Position numbers and translations under genes: made by a program | The notes under the pieces: model-generated | Seen by the model: only the letters and a program-made list of their open reading frames with translations | The model's database searches: none | What the model was told of the DNA's origin: nothing | Source: JTS-RE9 sp964649195 | GTDB lineage: Bacteria > Planctomycetota > Phycisphaerae > Phycisphaerales > Phycisphaeraceae | DNA length: 32,302 bases | Direction of reading: 5' to 3' | Assembly: GCA_964649195.1 (NCBI GenBank) | Contig: CAZYPK010000043.1 | Span: 1-32,302, forward strand | Shown here: positions 1-6,536 of the stretch, one piece after another | Layout: each line of letters begins with the position of its first letter | Position numbering within the stretch: the stretch's first letter is position 1

Positions 1-227
1 CGCTCATGTCCACCCCCATCGTCAACCCGCCCCAGTCCGGCGTCTTGGGCATGCACTCCATCCAGGAACGCCCCATCGCCGTGGCGGGACAGGTCGTCAT
101 CCGCCCGATGATGTACCTCGCCCTCACCTACGACCACCGCATCGTCGATGGCAAGGAGGCCGTCAGCTTCCTCAAGCGCGTGAAGGATTCGATCGAGGAC
201 CCGGCGCGGCTGCTGCTGGAACTGTGA
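1..227 (+). CDS. sucB: 2-oxo-acid dehydrogenase E2 component, C-terminal part (probable dihydrolipoamide succinyltransferase)
   Basis: This is the 3' end of a gene that starts outside the window; the frame is open from base 1 to a TGA at 225-227. The visible residues are the end of the acyltransferase catalytic domain of E2 subunits. They carry the active-site signature DHRIVDG, whose His and Asp act in acyl transfer from lipoyl-lysine to CoA, and the typical ending with LLLEL. The pattern around it (MYLALTYDHRIVDGKEAV) is closest to the E2 of the 2-oxoglutarate complex (SucB/OdhB), but a pyruvate or branched-chain E2 is not excluded by a fragment this short. An E3 gene (lpd, 1388) lies just downstream on the same strand, which supports a dehydrogenase-complex locus in central metabolism. 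Confidence 0.88.
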   Translation, partial: LMSTPIVNPPQSGVLGMHSIQERPIAVAGQVVIRPMMYLALTYDHRIVDGKEAVSFLKRVKDSIEDPARLLLEL

Positions 228-242
228 TGAATTCGGAGGTGT

Positions 243-698
243 GTGTTGCAGATCGGGGCCGATGACTATCGACGAGCATCGCTGGAGCGGATGGAGGATG
301 CGCGCGTGTTGCGCGACAGCGCGTGTTGGGTCGGAGGCGCTTACAACGCGGGCCGGGCGGTCGAAGCGATACTGCGCGGGCTGCTGATGCTTGAGACGCG
401 CGAGAACACGAGCGGACACGACCTGCGGGACTTGTTGAAGCAGGCGGGGCGGCTCAACCTGGTGCGGGAGCCGGATCAAACCCGCCTGCTGCCGCACATC
501 GATCTGCTGAGCAGGCTCTGGCACAACAATCTGCGTTTCACCGACTGCGGAAAGTTTCGGCAAGTCATCCGGGAAATCGGCGCCGATAGAAGAGTCAAGG
601 GCGATGTCGTAGAGTATTGGAGCAAACGAATGGTTCGCAGCGCCGAGGCGGTCGTGAACCGAGGAGCACAGATATGGATCCGCTTGTCGAAAAGCTGA
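243..698 (+). CDS. HEPN-domain-like protein
   Basis: A 151-residue, mostly helical protein. Residues about 30-60 (GGAYNAGRAVEAILRGLL) and the following GHDLRDLL motif resemble the all-alpha HEPN fold, which is found alone or with nucleotidyltransferases and in some toxins. The catalytic RxxxxH of nuclease HEPN proteins is not evident, so RNase activity should not be assumed. It starts 15 bases after the E2 stop. A good SD, GGAGGT at 235-240, leaves only about 3 bases to GTG 243 but about 6 to TTG 246, so the true start may be TTG 246. The 3' end overlaps the BolA-like gene by 25 bases, implying translational coupling. Function is unknown. Confidence 0.6.
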   Translation: MLQIGADDYRRASLERMEDARVLRDSACWVGGAYNAGRAVEAILRGLLMLETRENTSGHDLRDLLKQAGRLNLVREPDQTRLLPHIDLLSRLWHNNLRFTDCGKFRQVIREIGADRRVKGDVVEYWSKRMVRSAEAVVNRGAQIWIRLSKS

Positions 699-928
699 AC
701 AAGGTTGTCACGACGGAACTGGATGGCGAAACTTCCGGCCTGGAAGTCTTCCCCGGCGGCCGGATCGCCGGCCACGTCATTTCGCCTCGTTTTGACGGCT
801 TGGAGTTCGAAGACCGCCGCGCGCTCCTGCGACAGGTTCTGGAATCCAACTTCAGCCGCGACGAACTGCCGCGGCTCAGCCTGCTCTTGACTTACTCGCC
901 GCAGGAATGGCACCTGACGCTTTCATAA
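674..928 (+). CDS. Divergent BolA-like protein
   Basis: An 84-residue protein starting at ATG 674, preceded by GAGGAG at 661-666. An in-frame start at 617 would add 19 residues lying over the neighbour, so 674 is preferred. The middle (HVISPRFDGLEFEDRR) and the end (LSLLLTYSPQEW) closely follow the BolA pattern of an ISPRFEG-type strand and loop, a helix, then a beta strand ending in TPEEW. BolA proteins bind [Fe-S] glutaredoxins or DNA. The family's conserved His between these blocks is not visible here, so cluster binding is doubtful. The size fits the family (about 80-100 aa). It overlaps the HEPN-like gene by 25 bases. The family call rests on motif resemblance only. Confidence 0.5.
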   Translation: MDPLVEKLNKVVTTELDGETSGLEVFPGGRIAGHVISPRFDGLEFEDRRALLRQVLESNFSRDELPRLSLLLTYSPQEWHLTLS

Positions 929-996
929 TGATGGATGCTTCGGAAGTTTGTCATGCCTTTCAAAACACCTCGATCAGATACGTCGTCATCCAAATC

Positions 997-1212
997 TCAA
1001 GCTGATCGAACCGCCGCAGTCCCCGGTTTGAAGTGCTCATAAGTCGCGGGCCCCTTGACTGAGAATTGGATGCCTTCGGCCGCCAAATCCCCCAGCGCCT
1101 CTTCTGGAAGCATCATGTCGCCGTTCTTCCAACTCTTGAACGAGTACCGGCCGGGCAGCCAGCCCATGGCTTGCTGCTTCGATGCCGAATTCTCAAATCG
1201 AATGATGATCAT
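997..1212 (-). CDS. Conserved hypothetical small protein
   Basis: A 71-residue protein of unknown function. It reads as a compact beta-rich fold, with a blocky pattern (GWLPGRYSFKSW, then an EGIQF-type strand and GPATYEHF) of the kind seen in small conserved proteins of planctomycetes and cyanobacteria; that comparison is from memory. It lies antisense between the BolA-like gene and lpd. The start ATG (1212-1210) has no SD, but a strong sigma70-like promoter ends 6 bases upstream, so the mRNA is probably leaderless. The promoter argues that this is a real gene. Confidence 0.6.
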   Translation of the reverse strand: MIIIRFENSASKQQAMGWLPGRYSFKSWKNGDMMLPEEALGDLAAEGIQFSVKGPATYEHFKPGTAAVRSA

Positions 1213-1218
1213 CGCTTC

Positions 1219-1246
1219 ATTATAGCTCCCGACGAGGATGTGCCAA
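1219..1246 (-). promoter_or_regulatory. Sigma70-type promoter for a leaderless mRNA
   Basis: On the minus strand TTGGCA (1246-1241), a 16-base spacer and a perfect TATAAT (1224-1219) are followed by 6 bases and then the ATG at 1212. Transcription 7 bases after the hexamer would start on the A of the ATG. Confidence 0.65.
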
Positions 1247-1344
1247 GCGCCGGCGATAAGCCGGGTTGGGCCATCACATCATTTTTAATTTGCAGGTACA
1301 TTGAGGCTTCGATTGAATCCCCACGACCTGCTTATCAGGCAACA

Positions 1345-1387
1345 TCCTCCTCCTCATTCCCTCACTCCTTACTCATTGCTCACTCCC
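1345..1387 (+). repeat. Pyrimidine-rich degenerate tandem array
   Basis: Units of the CTCACTCC / CTCATT type are repeated directly up to the lpd start codon. No SD is present in it. It resembles single arms of the modular repeats elsewhere in the window. Confidence 0.55.
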
Positions 1388-2791
1388 ATGAATCACGACC
1401 TCATCATCATCGGCGGCGGCCCCGGCGGCTACGTCTGCGCCATCCGCGCCGCACAGCTCGGCCTCAATGTCGCCATCGTCGAAGTCGAAGACCGCCTCGG
1501 CGGCACCTGCGCCCGCGTCGGCTGCATCCCTTCCAAGGCCATGCTCGAATCCAGCCACAAATTCGCCGAACTCAGGCACGGCCTGACCGACCACGGCATC
1601 AAGCTCGGCAAGGTCGATCTCGATCTCCCCGCCATGCTCAAACGCAAAGACGAAATCGTCAAAGGTCTGACGGGCGGCGTCGAAATGCTCATGAAGAAAA
1701 ACAAGATCACCCGCTACGCCGGGCACGGGAGCTTCAGCTCCCGTGAAGCCTCCCGGATTCGCATAACCGTCACCCCCAAAGACAAAAAAGAAAACCCCAC
1801 CCAACTCGAAGCCCCGCGCGTCATCATCGCCACCGGCTCAAAACCCGCCGCCCTGCGCGGCGTCGAACTCGACGGCAAAAACATCGCCACCTCCACCGAG
1901 GCCCTCGCCTTCGACAAAGTGCCCGGCCACCTCGTCGTCATCGGCGGCGGCTACATCGGCATGGAACTCGGCTCCGTCTGGCTCCGCCTGGGCGCGAAGG
2001 TCACCGTCGTCGAATACCTCGACCGCATCTTTCCCGGCCTCGACTCCGAACTCGCCGCCGATGCCCGCAAGATTTTCCAGAAGCAGGGATTCAGCTTTGT
2101 TCTCGGCGCGAAAGTCACCGGCGCCAAATCGACCAAGGACGGCGCCGTGGTCGAAATTGAAGGAAAAGACTCGATCAAGTGCGACAAGGTGCTCCTCGCC
2201 GTCGGCCGCGCGCCCAACACCGAAGGGCTCAATCTCGAAGCCGTGGGCCTCAAGGCCGATGAGCGCGGCAAGGTCCCCGTCAACGATCACCTCGAAACCA
2301 GCGCGACGGGCATCTACGCCATCGGCGATGTGATCCGCGGCCCGATGCTCGCCCACAAAGCCGAGCACGAAGGCATCGCCGTCGCCGAGTACATCGTCAC
2401 CGGCTACGGCCACGTCAACTACGACGCCATTCCCGCCGTCGTCTATACGCACCCGGAACTGGCCGGCGTGGGCAGGATCGAGGACGATCTCAAGGCGGCA
2501 AATATCCCCTATAAAAAAGGCATTTTTCACTTCCGCGCCAATGGCCGGGCCAGAACGCTGGGCGACACCGAAGGCAAGGTGAAGATCCTGGCCCATGCGG
2601 AAACCGACCGCGTGCTGGGCGTACACATCCTTGGTAACCGCGCTGGCGATCTGATCGCCGAAGCCGCCGTGGCGATGGAATACGGCGCCAGCAGCGAGGA
2701 CATCGCCCGCGCATCTCACGCGCATCCGACACTCAGCGAAGCGTTGAAGGAAGCCGCGCTGGCGGTGGCGGGGCGGACGATCAGCAGTTGA
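1388..2791 (+). CDS. lpd: Dihydrolipoyl dehydrogenase (E3)
   Basis: A full-length flavoprotein of 467 residues that reoxidises dihydrolipoamide of 2-oxo-acid dehydrogenase complexes with NAD+. Visible: the FAD-binding GGGPGG at residues 9-14; the redox-active disulfide C41/C46 in GGTCARVGCIPSK; a second nucleotide-binding GGGYIGMELG near 185; an ATG-like GIYAIGDV FAD motif near 310; and the dimer-interface HAHPTLSEA with the catalytic His446-Pro447/Glu451. ATG 1388 was chosen because it sits 7 residues before the FAD motif, although the frame is open upstream to 1301. There is no SD; a CT-rich array occupies the leader. Together with the E2 gene upstream it probably serves the 2-oxoglutarate (or pyruvate) dehydrogenase complex. 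Confidence 0.96.
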   Translation: MNHDLIIIGGGPGGYVCAIRAAQLGLNVAIVEVEDRLGGTCARVGCIPSKAMLESSHKFAELRHGLTDHGIKLGKVDLDLPAMLKRKDEIVKGLTGGVEMLMKKNKITRYAGHGSFSSREASRIRITVTPKDKKENPTQLEAPRVIIATGSKPAALRGVELDGKNIATSTEALAFDKVPGHLVVIGGGYIGMELGSVWLRLGAKVTVVEYLDRIFPGLDSELAADARKIFQKQGFSFVLGAKVTGAKSTKDGAVVEIEGKDSIKCDKVLLAVGRAPNTEGLNLEAVGLKADERGKVPVNDHLETSATGIYAIGDVIRGPMLAHKAEHEGIAVAEYIVTGYGHVNYDAIPAVVYTHPELAGVGRIEDDLKAANIPYKKGIFHFRANGRARTLGDTEGKVKILAHAETDRVLGVHILGNRAGDLIAEAAVAMEYGASSEDIARASHAHPTLSEALKEAALAVAGRTISS

Positions 2792-2875
2792 GCGTGCCGA
2801 TCATTGGGAAACGATTCCGAAACGCATCCGAGCCGCGCGGCACCCCCGGCCCGGACGGCGCTTTCGCGCAAAGGC

Positions 2876-2881
2876 TAGAAT
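2876..2881 (+). promoter_or_regulatory. Probable -10 element TAGAAT
   Basis: TAGAAT is separated from ATG 2888 by exactly 6 bases and no SD is present, as expected for a leaderless transcript. No convincing -35 was found. Confidence 0.4.
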
Positions 2882-2887
2882 ACCGTC

Positions 2888-3082
2888 ATGAAGGATGTGT
2901 CCGTCAATCCGCCCTTTAAGCCCTCGTTTCCCGAGCAGAACGCGGACGGCATCGATCTTTCCCTGCTCCGCGACAACCTGCGGCTGACGCCGGCGCAGCG
3001 GCTTCGCCGCGCCGATCGTGCACGCAGGAGCGCGCAGCGACTGTTGAAATATGGACGAATCAAGCGAAAAGAGCACGTTTGA
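2888..3082 (+). CDS. Small conserved protein paired with a nucleotidyltransferase
   Basis: A 64-residue basic protein. The core (DLSLLRDNLRLTPAQRLRRADRA) is a pattern found in short ORFs directly upstream of AbiEii/MNT-like nucleotidyltransferase genes. It overlaps the next gene by 32 bases, so the two are translationally coupled. This is a toxin-antitoxin-like arrangement, but nothing in the sequence demonstrates toxicity. Its biochemical function is unknown. Start: ATG 2888, 6 bases after TAGAAT. Confidence 0.6.
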   Translation: MKDVSVNPPFKPSFPEQNADGIDLSLLRDNLRLTPAQRLRRADRARRSAQRLLKYGRIKRKEHV

Positions 3083-3560
3083 ACGGTTTGCCGAGTTGTT
3101 GCTGCGTCATGGCGTCGAGTTCATCCTCATCGGCGGGCAGGCCGAGGCGTTGCATGGCAGCACGCGCGTGACCTACGACATCGATGTCTGCTATCGCCGC
3201 GTCCCTGCCAATCATCTTCGGCTCGCCGATGCGTTGCGCGAGATGAAAGTGACTCTGCGGAACGCGCCGCCCGATCTGCCGTTCATCATCGACGCCAGGA
3301 CGATCGAGATGGGATGCAATTTCACGTTCAACAGCGTGTTCGAGTCCGTCGATTTTCTCGGTCTGGTCGAGCCGATCGGAACGTATGAGGACTTGGCGAG
3401 AAATGCCGAGACCTACGACCTTGACGGCCTCACCATCAAGGCCATCGGTCTCGACGATCTCATCCGAATCAAGAGGCATCTCGACCGCCCGAAGGACCGC
3501 GAATCGCTGATGCATCTGCTGGCGATCAAGCAGTTGCGTCAGGAGCAGGGTGAAGGGTGA
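3051..3560 (+). CDS. Nucleotidyltransferase-fold protein (AbiEii/MNT-like)
   Basis: A 169-residue protein. GGQAEALHGSTRVTYDIDV (about residues 28-46) is the nucleotidyltransferase signature GG-x(8-14)-DxD, with the metal-binding DID present. A later block, LTIKAIGLDDLIRIKRHLDRPKDRESL, matches the C-terminal motif of the DUF1814/AbiEii-type family, in which K, R and D residues recur. Such proteins transfer nucleotides to RNA or proteins, or act as antitoxins or toxins; the target here is unknown. It overlaps the small ORF upstream (2888-3082) and lacks its own SD, so it is likely read by coupled translation. Confidence 0.72.
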   Translation: MDESSEKSTFERFAELLLRHGVEFILIGGQAEALHGSTRVTYDIDVCYRRVPANHLRLADALREMKVTLRNAPPDLPFIIDARTIEMGCNFTFNSVFESVDFLGLVEPIGTYEDLARNAETYDLDGLTIKAIGLDDLIRIKRHLDRPKDRESLMHLLAIKQLRQEQGEG

Positions 3561-3623
3561 TCGCGGCTCCACTTGCTCTGCTCTGATGTCATACCCAGGT
3601 AGGATGCGCGATGGAGGTGTGTC

Positions 3624-4751
3624 ATGATTCGATCATGTACTCAAACCGCTCTCGTTTTCTTCTGTCTGTTCCTTTGCGCCTTCACCTGCTTCGCTGAAGA
3701 AGCGAAACGCGAAGAAGGCAAGCCTTACACACAGCGGATGCCCGGCTCCAAAGTGAAGTTCGACATGGCGCCGATTCCTGCGGGTGTTTTTCTGATGGGT
3801 TCGCCGGCGACGGAGAAGGATCGCCAGGACAATGAAGGCCCGCAGATCGAAGTTGAAGTCGAGGCGTTCTGGATGGGCAGGCATGAAGTGACGTGGGACG
3901 AGTTGGAGCAGTTCATCAGGCTATCCGACGATTTCAGACCACCTAAAAATATTCCCAAAGACAAGGAGGCGGATGCGGTTTCGGTGCCATCCTGGATATG
4001 GGAGCAGGAAGCCGCTCCCGTATTGGCCGCCATGGGTCGCATGGGCGGTTATCCCGCCACCATGGTCACCCACTACACCGCAAGGCAATACACCAAATGG
4101 CTGAGCAAAAAAACGGGGCGGTTTTATCGACTGCCGACGGAAGCGGAATGGGAGTACGCGGCCCGTGCGGGATCGGCCACGGCCTACTCGTTCGGTGATG
4201 ATCCGAAAAAACTCGGCGAGTACGCATGGTTCTACGACAACAGTTCGTACGACGATCCAAACAAAGGCCATCCACACTGGGGCGGAGGCTATCGGAAGGT
4301 CGGGCAGTTGAAGGCCAATGCGTGGGGTCTGTACGACATGCACGGCAATGTCGGCGAGTGGTGCATCGATGGTTTTGCGAAGGATCACTACGCGAAGTTT
4401 GCCGGCAAGAAAGTGAAGGCGATGGACATCATCGCCTGGCCGACGGCGCTCTATCCGCATGTGATTCGAGGCGGCCACTGGGATGCGGAAGCTCAAATGT
4501 GCCGAAGCGCAAGCCGGCTCCCATCGAGCAAGGAGTTTTCAATGATGGACCCGAATCTGCCCAAGTCGCCGTGGTGGCACACGGATTCATGGCATGTCGG
4601 CTTTCGTCTGGTCAGCCCGCTCAAGGAACCCACGGAGAAAGAAAAATTGAAATTCTGGGATGCAGACTCGGACGAACTTAGAAAGGTTTTGAAGGACCTG
4701 GAAGCCGAAGGTCGGCATCATCGAATTCTGATTGAAGTTGAACGGAAGTGA
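3624..4751 (+). CDS. Secreted SUMF1/FGE-sulfatase-domain protein
   Basis: A 375-residue protein with an N-terminal signal peptide (hydrophobic residues about 8-24, likely cleavage after CFA) and one SUMF1 (formylglycine-generating-enzyme-like) domain. Landmarks are MGSPATEKDRQDNEGP near 58, EVTWDELEQF near 93, RLPTEAEWEYAARAG near 165, GLYDMHGNVGEWC near 235, and RGGHWDAEAQMCRSASR near 283. True formylglycine-generating enzymes use two cysteines in the last block; only one is seen here, so sulfatase activation is unlikely and a binding or structural role is more plausible. The start has a strong SD, GGAGG at 3613-3617, with 6-base spacing. It appears monocistronic and is followed by palindromic repeats. 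Confidence 0.85.
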   Translation: MIRSCTQTALVFFCLFLCAFTCFAEEAKREEGKPYTQRMPGSKVKFDMAPIPAGVFLMGSPATEKDRQDNEGPQIEVEVEAFWMGRHEVTWDELEQFIRLSDDFRPPKNIPKDKEADAVSVPSWIWEQEAAPVLAAMGRMGGYPATMVTHYTARQYTKWLSKKTGRFYRLPTEAEWEYAARAGSATAYSFGDDPKKLGEYAWFYDNSSYDDPNKGHPHWGGGYRKVGQLKANAWGLYDMHGNVGEWCIDGFAKDHYAKFAGKKVKAMDIIAWPTALYPHVIRGGHWDAEAQMCRSASRLPSSKEFSMMDPNLPKSPWWHTDSWHVGFRLVSPLKEPTEKEKLKFWDADSDELRKVLKDLEAEGRHHRILIEVERK

Positions 4752-4810
4752 GCGGCTTTTGCATGACCGCTGCGGTGGGACCGCCGATGCGCGGCAGCTC
4801 TTCGTTGCAG

Positions 4811-4909
4811 CTTCACTCCTTCATGTCGGTGGCGTCCGCGACTCGTTGAGTCGCGGCTCTGGATTGCATAGCCGCGACGTAACACGTTGCGGACGCCAGC
4901 GGAGTGAAG
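4811..4909. repeat. Nested REP-like palindrome, copy 1
   Basis: An outer inverted repeat, CTTCACTCC (4811-4819) and GGAGTGAAG (4901-4909), encloses GGCGTCCGC / GCGGACGCC arms. Inside these is a perfect 9-bp hairpin, CCGCGACTC-GTT-GAGTCGCGG (4836-4856). It fills the space between the convergent SUMF1 and rarA genes and may act as a bidirectional transcript end, although no T-run follows. Confidence 0.7.
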
Positions 4910-5005
4910 GGGGATTCTTGGAGCGATGGATCGTCGATTTACATTCGAAGGAATTTCGAGTTCGTTGATCACAGCGCGATGAACCACCCATCAACTCGTT
5001 GACCT

Positions 5006-5026
5006 CCGCGACTCGTTGAGTCGCGG
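5006..5026. repeat. REP-like palindrome, copy 2
   Basis: An exact copy of the 21-base hairpin at 4836-4856, ending 6 bases from the rarA stop codon. The flanks CTCCGCG...CGCGGCTCTG are also shared with copy 1. Confidence 0.7.
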
Positions 5027-5031
5027 CTCTG

Positions 5032-6480
5032 TCATTTCGTTTCTTCCTGCTGCTCTTTGATCCACTCGAGAAACTGGGCGATGCGCTGTTCGTGGCCGCG
5101 CTGGGTGGGGGTGTAGTAGGTTTTATCGACGCCCAGGTAATCCTGCGCGACGTAGCCGGTTTCGCTGTCGTGGGCATACTTGTAGTCGGTGGCGTTGCCC
5201 AGTTGTTTCGCGCCGGCGTAGTGGCCGTCGCGCAGATGTTTGGGCACCGGGATCGTTCGGCCTTCCTTCACATCCTTCATCGCGGTCCAGATGGCGGTCG
5301 CGCTGGCGTTGCTCTTGGGCGCGGTGGCCATGTAGATGACGGCCTGACCGAGCGTGAGCTGGCACTCGGGCATGCCGATGCGTTCGACGACCTGATACGC
5401 CGCCGCGGCCAGTTCGAGGGCGCGCGGGTCGGCGTTGCCGATGTCCTCGCTGGCGAGAATCGCAATGCGGCGGGCGATGAACATCGGGTCCTCACCGGCG
5501 ACGAGCATCCGCGCCAGCCAGTAGATCGCGGCATCAGGATCGCTGCCGCGCATCGACTTGATCAGCGCGGAGATCGCGTCGTAATGCTCATCGCCGGTCG
5601 CGTCATAGACGATCGCCTTCTGCTGGATGGACTGCTCGGCGGTGGGGAGATCGATGAGAATCGGGTTTCGGGTTTCGGGTTTCGGGTGTCGGGAAGCGAC
5701 TTCCGATTCCGTATCGTCAACACGTCTCGTTGTGGCGGCTGTATCGGATCGGATTTCTGCTTGTTCCTCCGACACCCGATACCCGACACCCGACACCCGA
5801 CTGTTACTTAGCACCGCAATCTCCAGCGCGGTCAGCGCTCTTCGCGCATCGCCGTCGCACATGACGGCCCAGTGGTGGAGGGCTTCATCGGTGATCCGGA
5901 TGTTGAGGTGGCCGTAGCCTCGCTCCTTGTCGGCGATGGCGCGGCGGAGGAGGGCGGTGATGTCCTCTTCGTTGAGCGATTCGAATTGAAAAATCTGCGA
6001 GCGGCTGACGAGTGCGGAATTGACTGAAAAATAGGGGTTTTCGGTGGTCGCGCCGATGAGCGTGACGATGCCGCGCTCGACATCGCCCAGCAGCACATCC
6101 TGCTGGGCGCGGGTGAAGCGGTGGATTTCATCGAGGAAGAAGATGGTGCGCGTGCCGTGGAGTTCGAGGCGTTTGCGGGCTTCGTCGAGCACGAAGCGGA
6201 CTTCCTTGACGCCCACGGCCGAGGCGTTGGCCTGCTCGAAGTGGCGTTTCGTATAGGCGGCGATGAGTTGGGAGAGGGTGGTCTTTCCGGTGCCGGGCGG
6301 GCCGTAGAAGATGACGCTGGTGATGCGGTCGGCTTCGAGCATTCGGCGGAGCAGTTTGCCGGGGCCCAGGAAATGGCGCTGACCGGCGAACTCATCGAGG
6401 GTGCGCGGCCTCATGCGGACGGCGAGCGGGGCGGCTCCATCGCGGTGGGTCTGGCGCTTGGTTTCCCAGAGATCGGACAT
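5032..6480 (-). CDS. rarA: Replication-associated recombination protein RarA (MgsA), with an internal repeat insertion
   Basis: A clamp-loader-like AAA+ ATPase acting at stalled replication forks; 482 aa. It shows Walker A GPPGTGKTT at residues 60-68, Walker B FFLDEIHR at 114-121, the RarA sensor motif GATTENPYF at 143-151, DGDARRAL in the lid, and the C-terminal tetramerisation region (SALIKSMRGSDPDAAIYWLARML, EDIGNADPRAL, YKYAHD). About 47 residues (roughly 227-273) between lid and C-terminal domain have no counterpart in E. coli RarA. They are encoded by a degenerate repeat element (5661-5801) that keeps the frame; the rest is normal. The start codon lies 6 bases after TACGAT (6492-6487) with no SD, so the mRNA may be leaderless. 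Confidence 0.94.
   Translation of the reverse strand: MSDLWETKRQTHRDGAAPLAVRMRPRTLDEFAGQRHFLGPGKLLRRMLEADRITSVIFYGPPGTGKTTLSQLIAAYTKRHFEQANASAVGVKEVRFVLDEARKRLELHGTRTIFFLDEIHRFTRAQQDVLLGDVERGIVTLIGATTENPYFSVNSALVSRSQIFQFESLNEEDITALLRRAIADKERGYGHLNIRITDEALHHWAVMCDGDARRALTALEIAVLSNSRVSGVGYRVSEEQAEIRSDTAATTRRVDDTESEVASRHPKPETRNPILIDLPTAEQSIQQKAIVYDATGDEHYDAISALIKSMRGSDPDAAIYWLARMLVAGEDPMFIARRIAILASEDIGNADPRALELAAAAYQVVERIGMPECQLTLGQAVIYMATAPKSNASATAIWTAMKDVKEGRTIPVPKHLRDGHYAGAKQLGNATDYKYAHDSETGYVAQDYLGVDKTYYTPTQRGHEQRIAQFLEWIKEQQEETK
5661..5801 (-). repeat. Two-armed modular repeat inserted in frame inside rarA
   Basis: The left arm (5661-5694) is iterated TCGGGTT with one GTGTCGGG variant; the right arm (5770-5801) is iterated CCGACAC, complementary to the left. 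An imperfect inner pair (CTTCCGATTCCGTATC against GTATCGGATCGGATTTCTG) lies between them. The span is about 141 bases, or 47 codons, with no stop in the rarA frame. Exact limits cannot be fixed without an uninterrupted homologue. Confidence 0.75.
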
Positions 6481-6486
6481 GGTGAC

Positions 6487-6492
6487 ATCGTA
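6487..6492 (-). promoter_or_regulatory. Probable -10 element of rarA
   Basis: On the minus strand TACGAT is followed by 6 bases and the rarA ATG at 6480. No SD and no clear -35 are seen. Confidence 0.35.
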
Positions 6493-6516
6493 GCACGCGC
6501 GGTGCGGCGCATTTGA

Positions 6517-6536
6517 CCGTTCGCCGAGGCGAACGG
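6517..6536. repeat. Palindrome family CCGTTCGCC/GGCGAACGG, copy 1
   Basis: A 9-bp stem with a 2-base centre, directly abutting the DUF58 stop codon. It matches the palindrome at 18288-18309, and similarity continues into the shared GGCTAA flank. Confidence 0.6.

Noticed and set aside
243..698. A catalytic HEPN RNase toxin
   Set aside because: The RxxxxH active-site motif of nuclease HEPN domains could not be identified.
1838..2725. A 295-residue minus-strand ORF opposite lpd
   Set aside because: It is antisense to a full-length flavoprotein with all catalytic residues; its Asp/Val/Gly-rich sequence is typical of a complementary-strand frame.
3624..4751. A true formylglycine-generating enzyme (sulfatase activator)
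   Set aside because: The paired catalytic cysteines of the last domain block are not both present, and no sulfatase gene is nearby.
4811..5026. A classic rho-independent terminator
   Set aside because: The hairpins are strong, but no run of T follows on either strand within the usual distance.
5661..5694. Telomere-like TTTCGGG repeats as a sign of eukaryotic contamination
   Set aside because: They are flanked on both sides by intact rarA sequence in frame and have a complementary second arm, like the other repeats in the window.
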